Source: Tissierellia bacterium (lineage in GTDB: Bacteria; Bacillota_A; Clostridia; Tissierellales; Peptoniphilaceae). From it: a stretch of 31,831 nt of DNA. The first letter of the stretch is position 1. The number at the start of each line of letters is the position of its first letter. A program made the translations under genes and the position numbers. The DNA is taken from the NCBI GenBank assembly GCA_012513395.1, contig JAAZCH010000154.1, positions 1 to 31,831 of the forward strand. Direction: 5' to 3'. The notes beneath the pieces were generated by a model. It saw only the letters and a list, made by a program, of their open reading frames with translations. It did no database searches and had not been told where the DNA came from. This document shows, one piece after another, positions 25,208 to 31,831 of the stretch.

Positions 25208-25722
25208 TGAGTGATTTTTTTATAAAATTACTAGACAGTAGAGAAAGGAGATTTCAATATCAGCAAACTCTAATCAATAAATACAAAAGACCCATAATAT
25301 CTTATATGCTAAATATACCAGGTAAAGTTAAACGAACTGATGAGTATGTTGTGTTTCATAAAATGGGCATTGAATTGATAAAAAGTATCTTGGGAAATAA
25401 AATCCTTGTAGATGAATACTACGATGAAGACACTGGTATGTACTATCTAGCAGCAGTTAATCAAGATGCAATAGAGTTAAAGAAACAGATGATGGAATTA
25501 GAGGATTCTGTAGAGGGAAGATTATTTGATATAGATGTGTTTGACGAAAATGCCAAACAAATAACCAGAAGCTCATTAAACCTAGAGCCTAGAAAATGTT
25601 TATTATGTAGTGAAATGGCAAAAGCTTGCGCAAGAAATCAAACCCACCCATACGAAGAACTTATAGAAGAAACCAATAAAATTATAAATGATTTTATAAA
25701 TAAAAATCTCCAACGAATTTAA
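25207..25722 (+). CDS. CitX-like holo-ACP synthase (citrate lyase)
   Basis: The protein has the CitX pattern: RERRFQYQQ near the N-terminus, NIPGKVKR, the EGRLFDIDVFDE segment, then RKCLLCSEMAKACARNQTHP. CitX transfers the phosphoribosyl-dephospho-CoA prosthetic group to the acyl carrier subunit of citrate lyase. No citrate lyase gene (citC-citG) is present here. The gene instead follows trkH, with its ATG overlapping the trkH stop. The ATG at 25207 is 6 nt from GGGGGAG; ATG 25204 and ATG 25192 are in frame but closer to, or upstream of, the ribosome site. At about 171 residues it is normal for CitX. A related but different transferase role is possible. Confidence 0.75.
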   Translation: MSDFFIKLLDSRERRFQYQQTLINKYKRPIISYMLNIPGKVKRTDEYVVFHKMGIELIKSILGNKILVDEYYDEDTGMYYLAAVNQDAIELKKQMMELEDSVEGRLFDIDVFDENAKQITRSSLNLEPRKCLLCSEMAKACARNQTHPYEELIEETNKIINDFINKNLQRI

Positions 25723-25738
25723 TCGTCGGAGATTTTTT
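25705..25738 (+). terminator. Intrinsic terminator of trkA-trkH-citX
   Basis: AATCTCCAACGA (25705-25716) pairs with TCGTCGGAGATT (25723-25734) with one mismatch, followed by six T. The citX-like stop codon lies across the end of the loop. Confidence 0.88.
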
Positions 25739-25756
25739 GTTTATTTCTAATACATA

Positions 25757-25802
25757 TAAAAAGCCTGTGACTTGCGATTTTATAAAATCTGGTCACAGGC
25801 TT
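25757..25802 (-). terminator. Intrinsic terminator of the P-type ATPase gene
   Basis: AAGCCTGTGAC (25761-25771) and GTCACAGGCTT (25792-25802) are perfect complements, with an inner GATTTTATAAAATC stem. On the minus strand TTTTTAT follows. Confidence 0.85.
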
Positions 25803-25828
25803 CTCTACTAATTACTAATTAAAATCTA

Positions 25829-28522
25829 CTATTTGCCTCTATATCTAATTACTTTATAAAGTTCTCCCAATACAAGAGGAACTAAAGAGCAAGGCAATAC
25901 TACCATCCATCCATCTAGTCCCAATGGAATAGTGTCAAATAAATCTGCAAGTGCAGGAACATATAGCACGGCTAACATTAAGGTAAATGACAATAAGGTA
26001 GCTATAACCAGTTTCCTATTTGTAAATGGTCCTATATGGAACAATGTGTATCTGTCACTTCTAGCTGAATAAGATCTTAATAATTCGGCTAGTATTAATG
26101 TGGCAAATGCCATAGTTCTTGCGCCGTTTAGATTTTCCTCTCCAAAGTGTTTCAAACCCCATAGATACGCACCTAATGTTGCAATTGTAATTCCAATGGA
26201 CTGAATCGCTAAGATATATATAGTTTCTCTATCCAATATAGGTTCATCTGGACTTCTTGGTGGCTCATCCATAATATCTTCTTCTCCACGTTCAACACCC
26301 AGTGCCAAAGCTGGGAATGAGTCAGTTACCAAGTTAAGCCATAAAAGTTGTTTCGGAGTTAGTGGAACAGGCATTTTGAAAATTATCGCTAAGAAAACTA
26401 TCAATACTTCTCCAATATTACATGACAACAAGAAGGAAACAAATTTTTTGATATTTGAGTAGATGATTCTTCCCTCTTCTACTGCGTGAACAATCGTTGC
26501 GAAGTTATCATCTGTCAAAATAACTTCAGCAGTATTTTTTGCTACGTCAGTACCTGTAATTCCCATTGCAATACCGATATCTGCTCTTTTAAGTGCTGGA
26601 GCGTCGTTAACACCGTCACCAGTCATAGCAGCGATTTCCCCATTATCTTTTAAAGCTTGTACGATTTGAACCTTGTTTTCAGGAGAAACTCTCGCAAAAA
26701 TTCTCTTTTCCTTTACTACTTCTTGGATTTCTTCAGGAGTCATGGCATTTAATTCTCTACCCATGATAGCTTGATTTTCATTGTCAGCAATACCCAAATC
26801 TTTTCCAATGGCATAAGCAGTGTCTAAATGGTCTCCAGTAATCATAATAGGCACTATACCTGCATGCTTACACTCTCTTATAGCAACTTTAACTTCAGGT
26901 CTAGGTGGGTCTATCATACCTGTCAAACCGACAAAAACCATTTCGACTTCTACATTGTCAGGTGTTTTCTCGCTAGGAATATCATCCCATTTTTTATATG
27001 CATATGACAACACTCTTAAAGCAGATCTAGCAAAAGTTTTATTCATCTCCAAAACTTTCTCTTTTAACTCTGGAGTGAATTCTCGTTCTTCTCCGTCTAG
27101 TAATATTTTGGAGGATCTTTCAATAATTATATCTGGAGCTCCCTTGGTTAAAGAAGCTACATTAGGAGTTATAAAACCTCTGTGGAATGTAGTCATCATC
27201 TTTCTACTGGAGTCAAAAGGAATCTCTTCCATTCTAGGATGCTTTTCATTTAATTCTTCTTGAATGATTCCAGCTTTTTCAGAAAACGAAAGTAGTGCTC
27301 CCTCAGTAGGGTCTCCTATCATTTCGTATCTATCTTCTACAAATTTTAAATCAGCATCATTTACCAAAGTGGAAATACCCATAAGAACATCTAGTCCAAC
27401 GACATCAGCAAGACTAACCTTGTTACCGTCAATTGAGAAATCTCCTTCAGGAATATAACCTGAGCCACTTACATCGATTACTTGTCCATTCACATAAGCT
27501 TTTGTAACCGTCATCTCGTTTTGTGTCAACGTACCTGTCTTGTCTGAACATATAACCGTTGTAGTTCCCAATGTTTCAACTGCAAGAAGTTTTTTTACAA
27601 TAGCATTTCTAGATGCCATTCTGCCCATTCCAAGTGACAATACTATAGTTACAATTGCTGGCAATCCTTCAGGAATAGCTGCAACTGCTAAAGATACAGA
27701 AGTCATTAGAATTTCATAAAATTCTAGCTTATACAAAAGTCCAACCCCGAATACTACCAAACATACTACGATTACAAGTATGCCGAGAACTTTGGACAAT
27801 CCTGCAAGCCTTTTTTGTAGGGGAGTTTCTTCATCGTCCACTTCCATAAGTGATGTAGCAATTTTTCCAATTTCCGTGTCTTTTCCAGTACCAATTACAA
27901 CACCAGTTCCTCTTCCATAAGTAACAATAGTGGAGCTATGCCCAATATTTTCCCTATCTCCGATTTCCATTATGCCGTCGTAAACTACATCTGCATGTTT
28001 TTCTACCGGAACAGATTCTCCTGTAAGGGAAGATTCGTCTATTTGTAAATTTGAACTAGTAATTATTCTAATATCAGCAGGAACGATAGAACCCGTTTCC
28101 AATATTACAATATCCCCTGGAACTACTTCAGGTGCCGGAACTTCTCTAGTTCTTCCATCTCTAATTACCTTTGCATTTGGGGCACTCATCTTTTGTAGAG
28201 CTTCAATTGCAGCTTCCGCTTTACCTTCTTGATATACACTCAAAATAGAATTAACTGCTACTATTGCTAAAATAATAAATGTATCTTCAATCTCTCCTAC
28301 AAATGCTGACAATAGACTGGCACCAATTAATATCAAAATCATTGGATCCTTGAATTGATCAATAAATTTGGATAATAATGACTTCTTGGCACCTTGTTCT
28401 AATTCATTTCTACCGTATTCTTCTAAGCGCTTCTGTGCAACTTCAGAGCTCAGTCCTGAATTCTGAGAAGTTTCTAACTTTGCAAGAGCCTCTTCGGTAT
28501 TTAAATTATACCAATTCTCCAT
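25829..28522 (-). CDS. P-type cation ATPase, Ca2+/Mn2+ exporter type
   Basis: This is a P2A-type ATPase of 897 residues. It has the phosphorylation motif CSDKTGTLT, the actuator loop LTGESVPVEK, nucleotide-domain KGAPD and hinge MTGDGVNDAP. Ion-site residues follow SERCA: PEGLP in M4, SCNIGEV in M5 (Asn and Glu kept), NLVTDSFP in M6 (Asn, Thr and Asp kept) and a Glu in the M8-like LAELLR. By residues it looks like a Ca2+ pump with both sites. The leader, however, is a yybP-ykoY Mn2+ riboswitch, so Mn2+ export is a serious possibility. I chose ATG 28522 (MENWYNL) because AAGGAGGA precedes it; 19 extra upstream codons lie in the leader. Confidence 0.94.
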   Translation of the reverse strand: MENWYNLNTEEALAKLETSQNSGLSSEVAQKRLEEYGRNELEQGAKKSLLSKFIDQFKDPMILILIGASLLSAFVGEIEDTFIILAIVAVNSILSVYQEGKAEAAIEALQKMSAPNAKVIRDGRTREVPAPEVVPGDIVILETGSIVPADIRIITSSNLQIDESSLTGESVPVEKHADVVYDGIMEIGDRENIGHSSTIVTYGRGTGVVIGTGKDTEIGKIATSLMEVDDEETPLQKRLAGLSKVLGILVIVVCLVVFGVGLLYKLEFYEILMTSVSLAVAAIPEGLPAIVTIVLSLGMGRMASRNAIVKKLLAVETLGTTTVICSDKTGTLTQNEMTVTKAYVNGQVIDVSGSGYIPEGDFSIDGNKVSLADVVGLDVLMGISTLVNDADLKFVEDRYEMIGDPTEGALLSFSEKAGIIQEELNEKHPRMEEIPFDSSRKMMTTFHRGFITPNVASLTKGAPDIIIERSSKILLDGEEREFTPELKEKVLEMNKTFARSALRVLSYAYKKWDDIPSEKTPDNVEVEMVFVGLTGMIDPPRPEVKVAIRECKHAGIVPIMITGDHLDTAYAIGKDLGIADNENQAIMGRELNAMTPEEIQEVVKEKRIFARVSPENKVQIVQALKDNGEIAAMTGDGVNDAPALKRADIGIAMGITGTDVAKNTAEVILTDDNFATIVHAVEEGRIIYSNIKKFVSFLLSCNIGEVLIVFLAIIFKMPVPLTPKQLLWLNLVTDSFPALALGVERGEEDIMDEPPRSPDEPILDRETIYILAIQSIGITIATLGAYLWGLKHFGEENLNGARTMAFATLILAELLRSYSARSDRYTLFHIGPFTNRKLVIATLLSFTLMLAVLYVPALADLFDTIPLGLDGWMVVLPCSLVPLVLGELYKVIRYRGK

Positions 28523-28539
28523 ATCTTCCTCCTTAAAAT

Positions 28540-28584
28540 AAAAAAATGACCTATAGTTTAGTAATCTTAACCAAACCAAGGTCT
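28540..28584 (-). terminator. Riboswitch terminator of the P-type ATPase gene
   Basis: On the minus strand GACCT and AGGTC close a stem with inner GTTTGG/CTAAAC pairing, followed by ATTTTTTT. Its 5' strand is the GACCTTGG at the 3' end of the aptamer, so aptamer folding and terminator folding exclude each other. Confidence 0.82.
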
Positions 28585-28666
28585 TGCAAACGCAGCGCGC
28601 GTGTTTAACCGGGATTAAAAAATCCGTAATGACGACTAAACTTTCCTATGCTACTCCCCTTCGCTA
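28576..28666 (-). promoter_or_regulatory. yybP-ykoY (Mn2+) riboswitch aptamer
   Basis: The minus strand has AAGGGGAGTAGC near the 5' end and TGCAAGACCTTGG at the 3' end, the two conserved strands of the yybP-ykoY core. A GC-rich variable hairpin (CGCGCGCTGCG region) lies between. This class senses Mn2+ and, in this layout, ligand binding would block the terminator at 28540-28584 and turn the gene on. Confidence 0.88.
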
Positions 28667-28671
28667 TGGAT

Positions 28672-28701
28672 ATTATACCACAACAAAAATAAAATAATCA
28701 A
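28672..28701 (-). promoter_or_regulatory. Promoter of the riboswitch-ATPase unit
   Basis: TTGATT (28701-28696), an 18-bp spacer and TGGTATAAT (-10 at 28677-28672, extended) lie just before the aptamer. Confidence 0.75.
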
Positions 28702-28782
28702 ATAAATTTACTTAATATAAATTTAATATTCCTTTCATATAATGGGTAATAATATATGTATAAAATATATCCGAGGTGTACT

Positions 28783-29691
28783 ATGAAATATGGAATTATA
28801 GATATAGGATCCAATACGATTAGACTAAATCTCTATTTGGTGTCAGAAAATAAAAATATAGTCTCTCTATTAAATAAGAAAACAGTTGCTGGTCTATCGA
28901 CATATATTAGCGACGGCCAGATGACCAAAAAGGGTGCTGATAAATTGGTAAGAGTGCTCAAAGGTTTTCTAAGCATTTGCAATCATTTTGATATTGAAAA
29001 TGTATTTATGTTTGCGACTGCAGCACTTCGTAATGCAAAAAACCAAAAACAAGTTATGGAATATGTAGAAAATTCAATCGGACATAATATCGACTTGCTA
29101 TCAGGAGAAGACGAAGCAAGCTTAGGTTATTTAGGAATTCGAGAGGATTTTGATATAAAAACTGGATATATAGTGGATATAGGTGGAGGTTCCATAGAAA
29201 TAACCGTAATAGAAAATGGGGAAATAACTTTTTCCACTTCATTAACAGACGGACATTTATCCTTGTATAAACAATACGTGGAGAGAATATTCCCTACTGA
29301 CAAAGAAGCAAAAAATATTTCAAAGCATGTCAGAAGATTATTGAGAGAATATAAAGTTCCTAAACTCAACGAAGCCTATCCCATTTACGGAATGGGCGGA
29401 ACTATACGTGCTACAGGAAATATCGCAATGGAATTATTCGACTTACCTTCCAACTCTCTACTAGAAATAAGTACTGTAAAAAAATTAGAGGGAAAATTGC
29501 GAAAAGTTGATCCAGCTGTCATGAACATGTCCTTGCAAGTGGTGCCAGAGCGAATTCATACCATCACACCAGGCGTCATAGTATTGTTGGAAGTTATTAA
29601 ATATTTAAATGCTTCAAAGGTAAACATCAGTAAAAACGGTGCTAGAGAAGGATATTTAATTAGGAGTATAGAAAAACAAAATGGAAAATAA
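28783..29691 (+). CDS. ppx: Ppx/GppA family exopolyphosphatase
   Basis: This ASKHA-fold phosphatase removes terminal phosphate from polyphosphate or from pppGpp. The motifs are GIIDIGSNTIRLNLY (phosphate 1), FATAALRNAKN, VDIGGGSIEI (phosphate 2) and YGMGGTIRA. At 302 residues it is the short form, with the two N-terminal domains only and without the C-terminal HD-like region of E. coli Ppx. I start at ATG 28783, since GAGGTG (28773-28778) precedes it; nine upstream codons are open but lack a site. A TATAAT at 28738-28743 may be its -10. It overlaps ppk1 by 11 nt, so the breakdown and synthesis enzymes are probably made together. Confidence 0.93.
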   Translation: MKYGIIDIGSNTIRLNLYLVSENKNIVSLLNKKTVAGLSTYISDGQMTKKGADKLVRVLKGFLSICNHFDIENVFMFATAALRNAKNQKQVMEYVENSIGHNIDLLSGEDEASLGYLGIREDFDIKTGYIVDIGGGSIEITVIENGEITFSTSLTDGHLSLYKQYVERIFPTDKEAKNISKHVRRLLREYKVPKLNEAYPIYGMGGTIRATGNIAMELFDLPSNSLLEISTVKKLEGKLRKVDPAVMNMSLQVVPERIHTITPGVIVLLEVIKYLNASKVNISKNGAREGYLIRSIEKQNGK

Positions 29692-31831
29692 TAATTTATC
29701 TGATGGGAGTACGAAAATAGTAAAAGATGATAATGATTTAATTGCAGAAAAATCGATTTCTGAAATATCAGATTTATTAAATTACTCTATGAATAGAGAA
29801 TTGAGTTGGTTAAATTTCAATAGGAGGGTTCTTTATGAATCTATGGACCCTCTTACTCCTGAGTATGAAAGCATTAAATTCGTCTCCATTTTTACGAGCA
29901 ATCTAGAAGAATTTTATAGAGTCAGAGTAGGCTCCCTAACCGACTTGTCTTATGTTAACGACGCTAATGCCGACAACAAGACAGGCATGACTGCAAAAGA
30001 ACAACTTAAAGCAATCTTTGCAAAAACCCATGAACTCCTAAAAGAAAAAGACGAAATATATGAAAAGGTCATGAAAAGTCTCAATGAACACGGCATATAT
30101 GATTTGAGTTTTGATGAACTTACGAAAAAAGAAAGAAAAGAAATTACTAAATATTATACCGACTTAGTCGAACCTATATTATCTCCACAAATCATCGACT
30201 TTCAACATCCATTTCCTTTTATAGAAAATAACAAGCTTCATATAGTTTTAGAAATAGGAGGAAGTGAAAAAAAGAAATACGGCCTCGTTCAAGTTCCAGA
30301 AAATTTAAACAGCTATTACTTATTGGATAGAGAAGGCATCGCCTTTATTAGGCTAGAAAACATAATAGAAAATTTAATCTCTCCCACTTTTAGTAACTAT
30401 ACAGTAGAGAAAACTCAAACTATAAATTTATATAGAAACGCAGATATAAATACCGAAGACTACTTAGCAGACTATGACGAAGATTATAGATCCTACATGA
30501 AAGTAATCTTAAAGAAGAGAAATAGACTTCAAGCTGTGGCATTAAGTTCAAATAAACCTATCAGCAAAGGCTTAAAATCTTTTTTATGTGACAATTTATC
30601 AATAAAAGAGAATCAAATTTTTATTACCTCATCTCCTTTGATTATGGATTATGTATACCCTATGGAAGATTTGGTTAGGGAAAGAGGTTTAGAAGAAATT
30701 TTGTATAAATCCTTTTCGCCACAACATAATCCTTTGCTAGATACTAAAAGACCCTATCTAGAACAGGTTTTTGAAAGAGATATTTTATTTATCTATCCCT
30801 ACGAAGATGTGGGAGAATTTATCCAAATGCTAGATGAAGCTGCAGAAGATCCAGATGTAATATCCATAAAGATAACTATTTACAGACTTGCAAAAAATTC
30901 CAGAGTCATACGAGCTCTCCTACGAGCTTTGGAAAATGGAAAACAAGTAACAGCTTTAATGGAGCTACAAGCTAGATTTGATGAAGAAAATAACATAAAC
31001 TATTCTGACGTATTGATAGAGGCGGGATGTAATATTATTTATGGAATAAGTGGCTACAAAGTCCACTCAAAAGTTTGTCTCATAACATTCAAAAAAGGAA
31101 ATGAAATTAAACACATTACTCAAATCGGCACAGGAAATTACAACGAAAGAACTTCTAAAATATACACGGATCTGTCTTTAGTAACTGCGAACGATGCAAT
31201 AGGATTAGACGCGGTAAATTTCTTTCAAAACATGAACATAGGTAATATACAAGGACATTACAGCAGTCTAATAGTTGCTCCAATAAGTTTTAAGCAGACT
31301 ATCATTGAACTGATAGACGAAGAAATCAGCAAAGGAGAAGAAGGCAGAATTTTTTTCAAATTTAACTCCTTTACGGATAGAGATTTGATAATTAAATTAT
31401 CCGAAGCATCTAGAGCCGGAGTAAAAATCAGAATGATTGTCAGAGGAATTTCCTGTTTAAGACCTGGAGTTCCTGAATATACAGAAAATATAGAAATTAG
31501 AAGCATCGTGGGAAGATATTTGGAACACCCTAGAATTTATTTATTCGGAACAGGAAAATTATTAAAAGTGTATATGGGAAGCGCTGATTTAATGACTCGA
31601 AATACCGAAAGACGAGTAGAAGTAGCAACGCCAATATTCGACACGGATTTAAAATGCAAAATACTAAACTACATGGAAAATCAATGGACAGATAATATAA
31701 AGTCAAGAAAAATGAATCCCTTTGGTGAATACGACGAATTCGAACTAAAAGAAAGCGAAAAATCCGTCATCTCCCAAGACGAAATGATGAGAGAAGCTAT
31801 AGAAGAAGCTCAAATGTCCATAGCAACTGAA
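29681..31831 (+). CDS. ppk1: Polyphosphate kinase 1 (3' end outside window)
   Basis: Ppk1 makes polyphosphate from ATP, reversibly. The frame is open from ATG 29681 to the window edge, 717 codons, with no stop. After an N-terminal lead of about 36 residues, NRELSWLNFNRRVLYES starts the N domain. The catalytic half has the phospholipase D-like fold: SIKITIYRLAKNSRVI, GYKVHSKVCLI (the His that is autophosphorylated), ITQIGTGNYNERTS, EHPRIYLFG (second active-site His) and MGSADLMTRNTERRVEV. It overlaps ppx, and the nearest AGGAG (29662-29666) is 14 nt from the ATG, a long spacing. The terminal residues are helical and Glu-rich; the stop codon is not seen. Confidence 0.96.
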   Translation, partial: MENNNLSDGSTKIVKDDNDLIAEKSISEISDLLNYSMNRELSWLNFNRRVLYESMDPLTPEYESIKFVSIFTSNLEEFYRVRVGSLTDLSYVNDANADNKTGMTAKEQLKAIFAKTHELLKEKDEIYEKVMKSLNEHGIYDLSFDELTKKERKEITKYYTDLVEPILSPQIIDFQHPFPFIENNKLHIVLEIGGSEKKKYGLVQVPENLNSYYLLDREGIAFIRLENIIENLISPTFSNYTVEKTQTINLYRNADINTEDYLADYDEDYRSYMKVILKKRNRLQAVALSSNKPISKGLKSFLCDNLSIKENQIFITSSPLIMDYVYPMEDLVRERGLEEILYKSFSPQHNPLLDTKRPYLEQVFERDILFIYPYEDVGEFIQMLDEAAEDPDVISIKITIYRLAKNSRVIRALLRALENGKQVTALMELQARFDEENNINYSDVLIEAGCNIIYGISGYKVHSKVCLITFKKGNEIKHITQIGTGNYNERTSKIYTDLSLVTANDAIGLDAVNFFQNMNIGNIQGHYSSLIVAPISFKQTIIELIDEEISKGEEGRIFFKFNSFTDRDLIIKLSEASRAGVKIRMIVRGISCLRPGVPEYTENIEIRSIVGRYLEHPRIYLFGTGKLLKVYMGSADLMTRNTERRVEVATPIFDTDLKCKILNYMENQWTDNIKSRKMNPFGEYDEFELKESEKSVISQDEMMREAIEEAQMSIATE

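Noticed and set aside
26820..27263. 147-codon open frame on the plus strand within the P-type ATPase
   Set aside because: It is Ser/Ile-rich antisense of conserved ATPase codons, with no ribosome site and no recognisable domain.

Overview
The window is an AT-rich, chromosome-type segment from a Gram-positive, low-GC Bacillota, most likely of clostridial or Tissierellia/Peptoniphilaceae type. This rests on strong GGAGG-type ribosome binding sites, frequent GTG/TTG starts, T-box and SAM-I leader RNAs, lipoprotein-type binding proteins, and a bacterial ProRS with an editing insert. The genus is inferred from gene content only. No phage, insertion sequence, CRISPR array or origin was seen.

Layout. 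1-817 (minus): tRNA-Val(GAC) directly behind a DUF1624-type membrane acyltransferase. 998-5161 (plus): a tightly overlapping MEP isoprenoid operon, ispE - SAF-domain DRL-like oxidoreductase - ispD - ispF - radical SAM protein. The second gene is placed as if it supplies the reductoisomerase step normally done by Dxr. 5343-5936 (minus): a DUF6442 membrane protein and an XRE regulator behind a promoter carrying two matching palindromes. 5984-8058 (minus): metK under a SAM-I riboswitch, preceded by a HAD phosphatase. 8132-16087 (minus): an oligopeptide ABC transporter operon, oppA - terminator - oppB - oppC - oppD - oppF - small membrane protein. 16260-18209 (minus): proS under a proline T-box. 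18453-19292 (minus): pirin. 19503-22315 (minus): metNIQ under a methionine T-box. 22398-25722 (plus): trkA - trkH - citX-like. 25829-28701 (minus): a P-type cation ATPase under a yybP-ykoY (Mn2+) riboswitch. 28783-end (plus): ppx - ppk1, the latter cut by the window edge.

The most unusual feature is the opp operon. OppC carries a complete seven-repeat RCC1/BLIP-II-like beta-propeller between TM1 and the conserved GSDEQGRD segment, which puts it outside the membrane. OppF carries an insertion of about 175 residues, largely coiled coil, between Walker A and the Q-loop. OppA carries an extra helical, acidic segment of about 100 residues. A 68-residue single-pass membrane protein closes the operon. 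Together they suggest an elaborated peptide transporter with added parts on both faces of the membrane.

Methionine economy is split between two sensors: metK answers to SAM, and metNIQ to uncharged tRNA-Met. Four cis-regulatory RNAs (SAM-I, Pro T-box, Met T-box, yybP-ykoY) each sit behind a recognisable sigma-A promoter and in front of an intrinsic terminator.
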